Assembly (NCBI RefSeq): GCF_001680005.1
Contig: NC_033558.1
Span: 340,501 to 404,500 of the forward strand
Reading direction: 5' to 3'
Source: Plasmodium coatneyi
Taxonomy: Eukaryota; Apicomplexa; Aconoidasida; Haemosporida; Plasmodiidae
DNA length: 64,000 nt
Shown here in pieces: positions 35,803 through 47,900 of this stretch. The translations under genes and the position numbers were made by a program. Each line of letters starts with the position of its first letter. Position 1 is the stretch's first letter. The notes under the pieces were generated by a model. That model saw only the letters and a list, made by a program, of their open reading frames with translations, was not told the origin of the DNA and made no database searches.

Positions 35803-37758
35803 AAAAGTGAGCAACCATTCAAATGCATCGCGCAGAAGTGAAAAAGAAAAAAAAGAAGCCAAAAGTTTTCTACATGTGCATAAAATCATACGAGCACAGT
35901 GTAACCGTGTGAAGGGGGAGACGGGGAATGGGGACCAACCCTATTTTGGTAACGTGCGCTTGGCAGGGTAACCACCCAAGTGGCGTCATTTCACGGAGCT
36001 TCTAAAAGCAGCTCATCTGAGGCACATAAATCGAATTCCACACCAACTGGAGTGGAAAATTTCGAAGCATCCGATCAAAGGGTCAGGTAAAAAAGCAAAA
36101 CGGAGAAAAATGAAGTAAGCGCTTTATGTACACTGGGAATGGAAAGGTATCAATAAGTGCTTTTCTTTTGCCCCACCCCACCCCCTCTCTCACATCCTCT
36201 CACTCGCAACCATTATTGCACTGTCGAATTGGAAAAAAAAGGCAGATATGCACACACGTTTCCTTTAGGTTTAATGGCATCCTCTCTATCATCCGTGTTC
36301 ATCTGAGATGAGGATATCCCATTTTGTTCTCTTTATAAGCCAACTTGTCTGCTTTCTTTTTTTTCTCATTTTTTTTTTTTTTTGTATAAATTTTTTCTCT
36401 TTGTGAGGAATGTTCCAAATTGCCTGAACGGTCTCAGGCGAAAAAAAGAGGTTAACCTGTACACCTGGCAAATGGGTGTGTGTCGTCCAAAAAATAAGCA
36501 GACAGGCAATTTATTCCACCTCCTCGGGGTGTAAACAGAAAGGGGGGGGTACACGTACCCGTGAGACGTCACAGAAGGGTAACCCTTTTGTGAATGCCCC
36601 TCTTATTTTTTTAGTCCCTGCACCCAGTTCACCTCTCTGTTATGATTAACTCCTTGACTGTATAAAAATGGAGGGAGGCACACATGCGGAATGATCTCTG
36701 TGGGAATGGCTACATTGCAACGACGTCGCGATTAAAGTGCAGTCAAAGGAAAGGAAAAAAAAATAATAATAAAAAAGTGCAATGTGTTGTGTGCATATTT
36801 ATGAGCAGGAGGGTCAAAAGGTTCGAATTGGTTACGAAGTGTTTCCTCTTCGCCACCTCGGGATTCTTTAAATTCATTATTTTTTTATATTTTCACTATT
36901 TAGTACTCTTTTTACATTTTACGTATATGTAAATCATTCTATATACATAAAATAAATCATTTCAAATGATAAGCTTAAAATGTGAGAAGGAATAGTAGGT
37001 CTACTTTATGTTCTGTATATAAGATTTCATAATGTATGAAGTATGTTCGTCCAAAGGGGAAAGTCTTTCATTATAAGTTCTTGAAGAATATTCATAGTTC
37101 AGTAGTAATTAATTATATTGCTACGATACAGGAGCTGCAACTTTTTTATATAATGAATGTTTAAAATGATCGTAGAGTGCGCATAGCATTAAACTATGTT
37201 GATAATGTTTACTTTTGGGAACAATTTTTTTTAGGATGAATTTCTTTTTTTTTTTATTTGATCTTTCTTATGCGCTGTTTATTGTATAGAAAGAACAACG
37301 TTTCTTTCTTATAACAAAGTTTTCGTTCCTTTTTTTTTTTTTTTTTAAATTTTCTCTTTTTTGTATTGTATTAAGGTGTTCTTGTTAATGTGTAATCAAC
37401 ATAAGTCAAAAAATTTTTTTTTACTTTATTTTGATTTGTTGAGAAATTCCTTTTAATTGAAGGGTCCAAAATATGTTCATTCCTCTTTCCTTAGAAGTTT
37501 TTATCTTTATAATTTTTTTTCTTTCCTTTTTTTTTAAAATACGAAAATACTTTTTTGAGGAGGGTAAGCACTTTCCTTTTTTTCTTTTCGCGCTCTGCTC
37601 GGGAGTATTCTTCCCTTATGCAACTATTCATATATATAAAGCGGCAAGAAAGGGGAAAAAAGAAAAGGGAGAGGAAGGAAGAAAAATATTATTCTGTTCC
37701 TGTACACTGTATAAATTATGCGTTTCTTTATGTTCTTTCGGTGTCCACTTATTCAATG
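35500..37758. other. Spacer between VPS51 and KIR-1; core/island boundary
   Basis: An open minus-strand frame at about 35500-35757 ends directly at the VPS51 acceptor and may hold its first exon, but the opposite strand is also open. Long A run at 35770-35800. From about 36,900 the DNA becomes variant-island type. A plus-oriented SICAvar-like 3'-flank motif lies at about 37366-37412, and a reversed boundary element at about 37580-37650, although no SICAvar gene is present here. Nothing else is supportable. Confidence 0.5.
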
Positions 37759-39406
37759 TTACATACTATGATAACTTATATTCTGCCCTTGCTGCTGCTC
37801 CTGTCCTCTTCTATTAGTACTATTTTCTCTTCCTTCCCTGGTGGTAGATGGTCGTGTAGTATATGCTGTGGAGTATTCTGTTGAATCGAATGTTGAAGCT
37901 ATGGTGGAGCTATCTTCTGTGGAAACATCCAAGTTGTTTCCGGTGGATCTTCTTCTTCTATTACTTTTTCTTCCTCCTCCAGAAGAGTGGTTACTAAACC
38001 AAGATGGTAGGAGATTATACTGAAGAAAGAGGGGGGTGGAAGGGTTAAAAAGAAATATGTTTAAAGGTTAAGGGTAAAGAGGAAAGGTTTAAGGGAGTTA
38101 AGACAGGAATTAGAAGACAAATTAAAGGAAGGGTCTAAAGGGTTAAAAGGGAAAGGGGTTAAAAGAAGAGAGGATTAAAGGAGCATGTGCATTACACACA
38201 CACATAGTATATTTTATTCTTTATATGTATTGTTTATATAGAAATGGTCTGTGTGTATATATTAGTTACACTGTCCATATTTCAGTCGTAGCTGTACCTT
38301 ATATAAAAGGAGAAGGATTGTTTGTAATCCCACTGCGACCATTGAGGAAGTAAGGGAAGCTGTGGTGGTGGCACCACCTACAGCATCGTTTGCTATGGAG
38401 GATGCTTTTTGTACTACTTCGGACACTATTCTATTTTGTAGTGATTCTAATGCACATTTCAGTTTTGGCACTTCTATCATATCACAATATAGGTCGTACT
38501 TCCTGTTAAATTCGGTACAATATTCCTTATGCTTGTTTTCACTATCTGCTGCACATTTTGTTCTCACAGCATTACATGCTGCAGACGCTTCCGTTAGGTA
38601 ACTGGACCAGTGTGCGTCACAGGGGGACTCCCCATTCCCTAACACTCCCATCACAGTATTATAATCGTAGTAATAATCAAAGACTTTTTTCCTCTGTTTG
38701 AATTCATCCCTGCCAATGGGTTCATCATCACAGGGAATTTTACATTGCCCGCTCCCTCCCTGACCACAATAGTTATTTATATCTCCGCAAATAGCACTTA
38801 TTACAGCTTGGAAGGTGGGCGTTACTGTTTTACTCTTAGATAATTTGTCCCCTATCCAATAATATAAGAAATGGTAGGCTTCTTTTTTAGGTGGTTTGCT
38901 GTCCTTTTCTTTATACACTTTGCACGCATAGCACGCTGATCCTGGTACTTTACTATGTTCTTCTATTTTCCCCCGTAACCTTCCGGATATCTGTGTATCT
39001 GTCTGGCATCCACCTGTACAGGTTCCTGCTCCCCCATTTTCGAATATATTATAGAAATCCTTATATGAAGGGAAACTCTGTGGATTCAGTGGCTGCAGAT
39101 ATATATAATTGGCAAAAAGGAGGGAAGGAGTGTGGAATGTATGTGCAAGTGTAAGTTTTTCTATATATATATATGTATTTTTTCCTCCTTTTTGGGGTAT
39201 TTTTCATTATATTATATTATGCACATGCAAAATATATATATACATGTGCTTCCCCCTTTTATGTGCTTTTTTTTAGTGTAAAAAGAGGAGAAAGAACGAA
39301 GGAAAGAAAAGGAAGGAAACCTTTCCTTCCTTTCACCCTCCCTTCTTCCTTCTCTTCCTTTCTCTTTCAGAATATTCCTCCTTACATTTACTGTTTCTGG
39401 TAACAT
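37759..39406 (-). CDS. KIR: KIR-1: KIR variant protein
   Basis: KIR proteins (knowlesi interspersed repeat, PIR superfamily) are variant proteins exported to the infected red cell. Exon 2 is 39092-38298 (265 codons) and exon 3 is 38019-37759 (86 residues); both are phase 0. Exon 2 has the KIR hallmarks: FYNIFENGG start, AYHFLYYWIGDKL, the FDYYYDYNTV block, spaced cysteines (CDAHW, CNAVRTKC, YCTEF, DLYCDMI), then a membrane span ending LLLLYK. Exon 3 is the Ser/Thr/Arg-rich cytoplasmic tail (SWFSNHSSGGGRK). The first exon is uncertain. ATG 39406 (MLPETVN, donor GTAAGG at 39385) fits in phase, but a shorter exon nearer exon 2 cannot be excluded. About 358 residues. Its 5' side faces KIR-2 head to head. 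Confidence 0.9.
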
Positions 39407-41061
39407 CGTTAATATATGCTTCTATGTGTGTATAATGTGAGTTTATATTAAAAACTTTCCTCTATATATATATATTCGAAAAAAAAAGGAGGAAGGATGT
39501 TTAAGGAATGGTGCTAGTTCTATAATGATAATTGATGAGTATGAATATTGGAAGTTTGCACTCTGTGAATACTACACATTCGTTAATTCTTCCAAGTAAC
39601 GGAAACCGATTGTGCACATATGTATCAAATTATTATATGTGCACATTCAACTGAAGTAAAGGTACGAAGAATTAAGCCCCAAATGAAGTGGCCTAGTGGA
39701 ACAAGGAGAAGGGGGAAGAAAGTAAGGAAGTGAAAACCCTTTTGAGTTTCTATTCCCCACTACTCCTTTGAACCTTTTTAAGCCATTTTAACTCTCACCT
39801 TAAACCCTTCTAAACCATTTTAACACTTCTTGAACCCTACCACCACCTAACAACCTTTCACACCATTTTAACCTTCCTGCACCCTACCTGAACCTTCCCC
39901 AATCCTTTTCAAACCTCTTTAACTTAAACAAAGGAAATAAAAAAAAAAGAAGAGGAGATGTCAGCTCAAATGGTATATAATACGCACCTTCATAGGAATA
40001 AATGTGCATATTCTTCACTATGTATATATTAATGAATATACACATTCCCAGAGGGGAGAAACACTCCATACACATGACCTACACAATATATGTACGTTGA
40101 AAATGTATTTAATAATTCATTTTCTCCTTCATAATAATAGAAGAGAAACATGAACTTACAATATATCACATGCTTAAAATGTTCATTTAATAAGAGAGTT
40201 GCATTCTAATATATATAGTTAATAACTGGTGAGAAGCGCATGCCTAAATAAAATAATGTAATGCAATGCAATGTTCTTCGAAGAACTATGCACAACAACA
40301 CAAAGTACAATGAATAAATATTGAACGTGTGTAAAAAAAAAGGAGATGTATGTTTCATCTTCCCTTCTGTTCTCTTCTTTTTTTTTTTTTTTCTTTTAAC
40401 TTCACTATGCCCATGCATTTATTCCTATTTTTAGTTTAATTAAATGTACATATAATTATCTTATATACATTTGTATAATGTACTAGTATTACTTGAAAAA
40501 GTTGAGCAGTGTGTGGTGTAACGAAGAGTGAAAAATTTAATATTCGCAGTTATAGAACGAACCGATAATTTTGCATATACACTTCTCATGTACATACAAT
40601 CCAATCATCATCCTAGGGAACAACCACAACAACAACAACAAACAAAATAAAAAACAACAAACACAACAAACAAACAAAACAAACACAACAACCACAACAA
40701 CCACAACAACCACAACAAACAAACAAAACAAACACAACAACCACAACAACCACAACAACCACAACAACCACAACAACCACAACAAGCAAACAAACAAACA
40801 AAATAAATAAACAACAATAACACAACAAAGAAGAAGAACAACAGCAAAATCTTCTTCTCAGATGATAAACGAACAACAACAACAAACACAACAACAACAA
40901 CAACAAACAGAAATAAAGCACAACAAAAATTTTTTGCATACACATACACTTCCTTTTATACTGAGTACAAAGTGTACAATTGAACAACACAACAACCACC
41001 TTCTTTTAAAAGAAGAAGTTATATTATACAAAGAAGAAATATATGTCTACATATAAAAAAG
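39407..41061. other. Bidirectional upstream region between KIR-1 and KIR-2
   Basis: Shared 5' space of two divergent KIR genes. It contains pyrimidine-rich AACC(T/C)T words at about 39750-39920, T and A runs, and the CAACAA microsatellite. Open frames inside the microsatellite are artefacts of the repeat. Confidence 0.6.
40618..40925 (+). repeat. CAACAA / CAAACAAA microsatellite
   Basis: About 300 bp of imperfect ACAACAACC and AACAAACAA units, almost free of T and G on the plus strand, between the two divergent KIR genes. Confidence 0.9.
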
Positions 41062-43059
41062 ATGGCTGGCGTAAGATGCTTTATTACTTCCCTATTTAAA
41101 GGGAGGCATTTGAACAGTGTGCAAATAATACTTTATATATATATAATGTAGCAAACTCCAGAAGAAAGAATACAGAGGAACATATGTACATATATTCATG
41201 TATATTGCACTTTCCGCCATCTATATTTGTAGGGAGCGTTCTTAAACGCCTTAACGTCAAGATCCATGTTCTATAATATGTTCAAGGTCCATACGGAAGA
41301 AGAGTGTGGTTCCTATGGTGAACGGGATCGAGGATTGAAAGATAAATTGAATGCAGCACTAAGGGAGTATCCTCAAGTTACCGGTTCCACAGAGAACATA
41401 ATGGGTGCCTACTGTTTCGCATGTGAGCAGAATAAACCATCAACGTTTGGGGATGCCCCCTGCTATCTCTTTTACTACTGGGTGGGAGATAAATTCCTGA
41501 AGGATTTGGGTGAGAAGCCATTGTCAGACCTTATGAAACAAATTTACGATGCGCTGAGAGATGATGCCAAGGGAAGGAAGTGTAAAGTTAATTACAACGA
41601 TATTGACGAAGCAACCTTCGGCTACATGAAATCAATATTCGATTATTCTTTCGATTACAAAACCGTACAAAAACATTTACTGAACACGTGGCCCATGTGT
41701 AACGACCAGTGGTCAGAGTATCGCCAGAAACTTACTAAAGCATGTAAGGCTCTAAATGTGAAGTGTCCAGAGAAAAAAAATGCTGATGGTTCATATTGTA
41801 AGGACTTTAAAGATAAGTACGAGGCATATTGTAATATAGCGGAAGTATTTGACTTTTACTGTACAAAAAAATCTGTGTTAGAAGCTAAAGAAAAACAAGT
41901 TACGGAATATTCCAATACAATCGATCAATTAAAAACTACCCTTTCCAACACTACCCCTACAACAACCACGGCCCTTTCTTCCATAATTGGCACATTAGGA
42001 ATGACAGCCCTTCCTTTCTTTTTATATAAAGTAAGTAATAGTAGCAATAAAAAAAAAGCACTACATTATTAACAGTATACCCAATATACACTACTTAGAC
42101 CCTTCCTTCCTTAGACCTCTCCTTCTTTAGATCTCCTTTATTCCTTAGACGTTCTTCCTACGTTCCTTACACCCCTTCCTTCCATAGATCGTCCTTCCTT
42201 CCTCCTCCTTAGACCTCTTCCTTCCTTCCACCTACCACCAACTAACAACTTTCCATCTACCACCCCTAACACAACCTTCCTTCCACCTAACAACCCACCT
42301 ACCACCACCCTACCACCACCCTACCACCTAACAACCTTCCTTCCACCCTACCACCCACCTAACAACCCTCCCTTCCACCTACCACCCCTAAACTCACCTT
42401 CCACCATACCAACCCTAACAATCTTCCCTTCCAACAACCACATAACAACCACCTTCCTTCCAGCAACCACCATCCTAACAACCTTCCCTTCCAACAACCA
42501 CCACTCCTAACAACCTTCCTTCCACCTACCACCACCTAACAACGTCCCTTCCACCAAGCACCCCTAACAACCTTCCATCCACCCACCTAACAACCTTCCC
42601 TTCCACCAACCACAACAACCCTTCCTTCCACTACCCATAAAAACCTTCATTTCACCCAACCATCCTCCCACCTAACAACGTTCTTTCCACCCCAAACAAC
42701 CTTCGATCCATATACCAGCTAACACCTATCACCTAACAACCTTCCTTCCACCCCTAACAATATACAACCTTCCTTCGTTTCAGTATAAACCGTGGTCTTC
42801 TTGGTTTGGTAACCACACTTCTGGAAATGGAAGGAGCGGACGAAAAAAAAGAACAATTGGACGGAACTTTGGTTCGTCCACAGAAGATACATTTACAGAA
42901 TATTCAACGGATACTTCCACAATGGGTGACTCCACAGAAAATTCCACCACACTACGTTCTCGCGCTGCGCAAACAAGACCGTCTAACAGAGAAAGGGAAA
43001 GAGGAGCAAATAATAGTACGAGCGGTTACCGGAATAATGTAGGTTACGGTCGGATGTAA
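41062..43059 (+). CDS. KIR: KIR-2: KIR variant protein with 9-bp first exon
   Basis: Three exons: 41062-41070 (ATGGCTGGC, encoding only Met-Ala-Gly, donor GTAAGA), 41233-42030 (266 codons), 42784-43059 (91 residues plus stop). All joins are phase 0; total 360 residues. Exon 2 begins GAFLNALTSRSMFYNMF and shows KIR features: CYLFYYWVGDKFLKDL, FDYSFDYKTV, cysteine pattern (CNDQW, ACKALNVKC, CKDFKDKYEAYCN) and a membrane segment ending PFFLYK. Exon 3 is the cytoplasmic tail YKPWSSWFGNHTSGNGRS, which is nearly the same as the tail of KIR-4. The 750 bp second intron is a C-rich repeat field. No signal peptide or PEXEL motif is visible, as usual for KIR. Confidence 0.93.
42100..42780 (+). repeat. 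CCTTCC / CTAACAACC / ACCACC repeat field in KIR-2 intron
   Basis: Nearly the entire second intron is built from imperfect copies of CTAACAACCTTCCTTCCACC with ACCACC spacers. The sense strand is G-poor. The reverse complement of the same words fills a SICA-1 intron (1.08-1.31 kb), and shorter patches occur at 62.0-62.75 kb. Confidence 0.9.
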
Positions 43060-44927
43060 CACCATTGTGATGTAATACTCATTTGGAATGTTGAATGAGT
43101 GTGTGTCCCCTTCCTCAAGAGGAGGGACGCATAAATAACACTGTGCACACAGTTTATATATATATACATTGTGTAAGAAAAGAAGCAAAATGGCATTTTC
43201 CCTTATTTTTTCGTTCTTCTTTTTTCCCTTTCTTCCTTCTTTTTTTTTTTTCTTTATTTTTTTCCTTCCTTCTTTTCTTCATATTTTTTCTTTCTCTTTT
43301 TCCTACATTTTTCGGTTTGAATAAGCACATAAGGAAAGAATACTCCCCAAAAGGGGCGCGGAATATAAAAAAAAAAAAGGGAGGGAGGAAAGTGTGCAGA
43401 GGGGTGCACTTAGGGGGTGTTAGGTAGTTCGAATATAGTAAATGGGAAGAAGGTTGTTAGATGGTTGATGGAAGGAAGTTTGTTAGGGGTGGTAGGTGGA
43501 AGGAAGGTTTAAGAGGGAAGGAAAAAAAGAAGGTTCAGGAAAAAAAAAATAAGGTTTAAGGGAGTAAAAAAGGAGGTTTAGGATAAAGAATGAGGGGTTA
43601 AGGGGGGGAAAAAAGAAGGTTTAAAAGGAAAAAGGAGAGGTTAAGGAAGAAAGAAAGTTTAGAAGAAGAAAAAGAAGGAAAGGTGGGTTTTTGCACGTTC
43701 TCCTTCTTTTGTGTAGAAGAATGCAATGCATAAAGGAAGGAGAGAATGTTTTTCTCTCCTTTCTTTCCTCTTTCTCATCTACTGCACTCTTCTAAAAAAA
43801 AAAAAAAAAGGTTTAAGGGAGAGAAAGTGCGCGAAGGTTGCTTCCCCCTCTTTTTTTTTAAAGAAATAAAAGGAAGAGAAGTTTAAAAAAAAATATATAA
43901 AAATTAAAAGGAAAAGAAGAAAAAAAGGAAATTTTTGAAGAAAAAAAGAGAAGAGATGGGTAGTTTCTTTCTTCTTTTTCTTTTAAAAGAATGCAATGTA
44001 TAATGGAAGGAGGAGGAGAACGGGAAGGTTATTTCCTCACTTTTCTTCTTCCTTTCTTATTTTTTCTTTAGAGGAAGAATGTATTATATACAGGAAGGGA
44101 AGGTTGTTCTTCCCTTTTAGAAAAGAGAGTGTTTTTAAAAAAGAAAGAAATAGGTTAAGAAAAAGGAAAAAAAGGATGGTTTAAGAGGGAAAAAAGCTTT
44201 AATAGAAAAAGAGGGTTAGGGAAAAAAAAGAATAAAAAAAGAAAAAATAAAAGAGAGTAGGAAGGTTATTTCTTTTAAGGAATGGTAAGAAAAAATTAAA
44301 AAAGGAAAGAAAGAAAAGAAATGGTGAGGTGCGTAATTTCCATTCCTTCCCTCCTCCTTTCTCTTCTTCTTCCTTCTTTTTTAGAAGAAGAAGAACGTAG
44401 TGCATAAGAAAGGGGAAGGGAGGTTACTTTTATTTTTTTCTAAAAGAAGAAATGCATGGGAGAGTTCTCTTCTTTTTTTTAGAAGAAGAACATAGTGTAT
44501 AAGAAAGGGAAAGGGAGGTTGCATGCAGGAAAAGGTTTTCCCTTTTTTTTTTTAGAAAAATACTGTTTATAAAAGAAGGAGTGTTATTATTCTTAAGGAA
44601 AGAAGAGGAAAAAAAAAAAAAAGAAAAGTGAAAGAGAAAGGATGGTGCATAATTCCTTCTTTTTTTTTCTAAGTTTATTTTTTTTCAAAATAATGTAAAT
44701 AAAAATAAGAGTGAAAGGATGTATAGTGCACATGCAAACGTCAAGGGAATGCTTAGAATACATGAAGCATGAGCACTAACATATTAGAGAATGAGAGTTC
44801 AGGATGTACTATATACATATTAAAAAAAAGCATGGAGCATAAACAGAAGAATGTAATTTAATAGGAGTTATTAAATGAATATATAATATAGAAGGAGAAC
44901 CATGAATTATAATATTAATAGGAAACC
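43060..44927. other. Spacer between KIR-2 and SICA-2, purine-rich
   Basis: A KIR 3'-flank module (TGAGTGTGTGTCCCC...AGGAGGGACGCATAAATAA) sits at about 43093-43145, and a plus-oriented boundary element at about 43300-43370. Then comes a strongly purine-biased stretch on the plus strand (about 43370-44660) of AAGGTTTAAGGGA-like words with interspersed TTCTTCTTTTTTAGAAGAAG. The last 250 bp before 44928 are the likely SICA-2 promoter/5' UTR. No coding exon seen. Confidence 0.6.
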
Positions 44928-47900
44928 ATGGCGAAAACTGGGGATGAAATGTGGAAAAAATGGTTGCGAAAATGGTTCGACGATATGAGGAAACACAAAA
45001 GTCCGGCAGTTCATGTAAGTGAATATAAGATGGAAGGAATAAAAGGACGAATGGGCACATGTACATATGTGTATGTAGAAATGAACTATGTGGAAATGTA
45101 TGGAAAAATATATGTTGCTGCATGTCCACTTTGTACATACACATTATAGGATAAAATATGGGCTGATTTCAAGAAAACATTTGAAGATTTGATCAGTAGG
45201 TTGAAGGGGCCACAGCCGGATGAAATAAGGCACCTCTGCGCTAACGTTCCTGAATGGATGCATGGGGATACCAGCAATAAGAAAGAATTATGTAGAGGTA
45301 TGACACGAATAAGATATTTTATAAATGGAATTAAAGGAGGGAGAATAGGGCAGAAAGGGCCGAATATAGAAGATATTGATGAAATGGAGTCCTATAAAAG
45401 ATGTATTGTTGGCATGATAACTATGTTAGAATTCTATGAATGGCATTGTAAATTTGGGGAAATTGCACAATATATAGTAGAACCGATAGAAGCAATGTTA
45501 GATGTGTATAAACTTACGGGGAAATTTGAAAAATGTAAGGAGGTGGATGCTAAGAGTATGATCATAGGGGGCAAAATTGTTGGGGATGAAGTTAGGAAGT
45601 GGGCAAGGGGGGAAAAGGGGAAAATACCAAGAGTAGGCAGCGTGAAGAGTGTGGGTACATTGCATTGTAAGGAGGAAGAACGTAAGCAGAGACAGAAGGA
45701 ACAGGAAGAAAAATATAAGGAGAGTATTACGAAGTTATTTGGGAGGGAGAATAAGAATGAGCTCGAGCTACTGACTGATACCAGTAATAATTTGTCTGAA
45801 GATCATGTAAAGAAAATAGTAAAAACAATGGAGAAGGGAGGGACAGACAGTAAGTTGGGAGAAACATTAGAAAGAAAAATAGAAGGACTAATATTGGCAC
45901 CATCTAAATGTTCTGGAATAAAAATTGAGAATGTGGACGAAGGGGAAGAAGGTATGAAAATTTTTACTTTTTGCTTGTTCTCCTATACACAAATAATACG
46001 GGCATTGTGTAACAGTAACCTTTATAGGGGAGGAAATAAGTTATGTATTTATGCGAGGGAAGAGACAGATGTATATGCATGTTATTTTTAATGCTTATTT
46101 ATAGAAAACTGGGAGGAAATAATGACAAGGTTCTTCAATAAGCCGGTCAACACAGACAGCGACTATGATTACAGTACATTCGAGGGGTTATCCTCCTGGT
46201 GCGGGGAAGAGGGCTTGGACGATGATGACGGAGTAAGTATGAAGGGATATGAAGCATTCTGTGAAACTATGATAAAGAATTTATTAATAGTAGGGAAGAA
46301 GAAGTTCGAATGTGAAGGAAAAAGGAACCCACAGGGGGGGAATGTACCATGTGTTACAAGATGTGATCTTCTGAATATGTGGTTAATGTATATGAATAAT
46401 ATGTGCATACCAAGTGCAGTTATTGAACATATTCTTGCAACAATGGAAGCCTGGGCAGGGAGTTTTCCAGAAGGAAAGGAGGTTGCTGAATGCACATATG
46501 GTTCATTCAGTAATCTGGATAGGGGTGAAAGAGATATGTTGAACGAAATTACAAAGTGGATGAAGACAAAGGCCGAATGTGGAAGTTTTGGTCATGCAGG
46601 TAAAAGTGGGTGGTGTAAGGATGGAGAATTGAAATATAGCACAGTCGTAAATGGACGATCGGATAGTAATGTGAATGAAGGAACGCCAGGTGGTCTACGG
46701 GATGAATATATAAGGAAGTTAGAAGAGAAGATACAGGAAAACAAGGATATATTGGACGAAATAGCAACAACGGTCTCCTCACCATTACCATTACCACCAC
46801 CTTCCACTCCGGAACCACCACGACCTGCTGCGCTACCGGCAGCACCTCCAAAGCCGGTTAACCCATGTGAGGAAAAACTCCAGCAGGAAAGTAATACCGT
46901 AAGCGGGGATGACCTTTTAGCTAATTTAATAAAGGAATGGGCAAATGACCAAGGGCCGTGCGGTCAGGTAACGTTGAATGTGGACAAATTTTAAATGGAA
47001 AAAACTCAGACAGGTGTATGTAGTTTCGTGCGTGTAGAAGCAATTTATTGGGAACAACAAATATAAGATATGTGTGTGTGTTTGTATGTGTCTATATTCT
47101 TCTTTTATTACTTTATAGAAAAACATATGGGATTATATATATAAAATATTCAATAATATGGTTGACACATTCACGACAGAGGTAGATAAGGTGAAGAATC
47201 TTTGTGCCGAACCGAAAGATGGGAGTAGCGAGACATTTAAAATGGAACAGAAGGAATTCTGCAAGTTATTAATGAAAGTACATCTCTATATGAATGGACT
47301 TACACAGTGGTTCGAACGAAGACCTAGTGCTAAGAACTGGAATACGGTAGATTCCTATTTGACCTGTATAGTGGGTAATGTCATTATAACAAAACTATTT
47401 GAGGACCACTGCTGGTTAGAAAAATTTACCAATCATGTATCTAGAGCAGTGGGATCGAAGTTAAGTGCGATGAGCATGCTAAATAACAGTCAAATATGTA
47501 AAAATATAGATTTAAGGAGAACGACCATAGGAACACAGCTGATTGGAAAAACAATAGGAGAATGGATAGAGCGTGAAAGAAAAGGAAGAGGGCGATTAGC
47601 GCAGTATGGATATTTAATGAAGGATAAAATGTGCACAGATACGAATAAATCAAATGAGGATTTAGGAAGGAAGGAGAACAACGGAGGTGGAGTGCAATGG
47701 TTGGACCCAGGGGGGCAGAAGAAACTACAGGAGGAAATTAAAGGAAAAGACTATCTATCGAAGGAAGAAGCGAACGAAGTAGTACAGAAAATAGATACAA
47801 GTAAGGGGGATAAGCAATTATTGAATGCTCTGGAAAAGGTGGTTAACGATAAAATACAGGAAAGGACCCCTTCAGTGTCGCCACCCACACAGGAAGATTC

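Noticed and set aside
40571..40999. Cys/Val-rich or Gln/Asn/Thr-rich proteins at 40.57-41.0 kb
   Set aside because: They are translations of the CAACAA microsatellite, in every frame on both strands.
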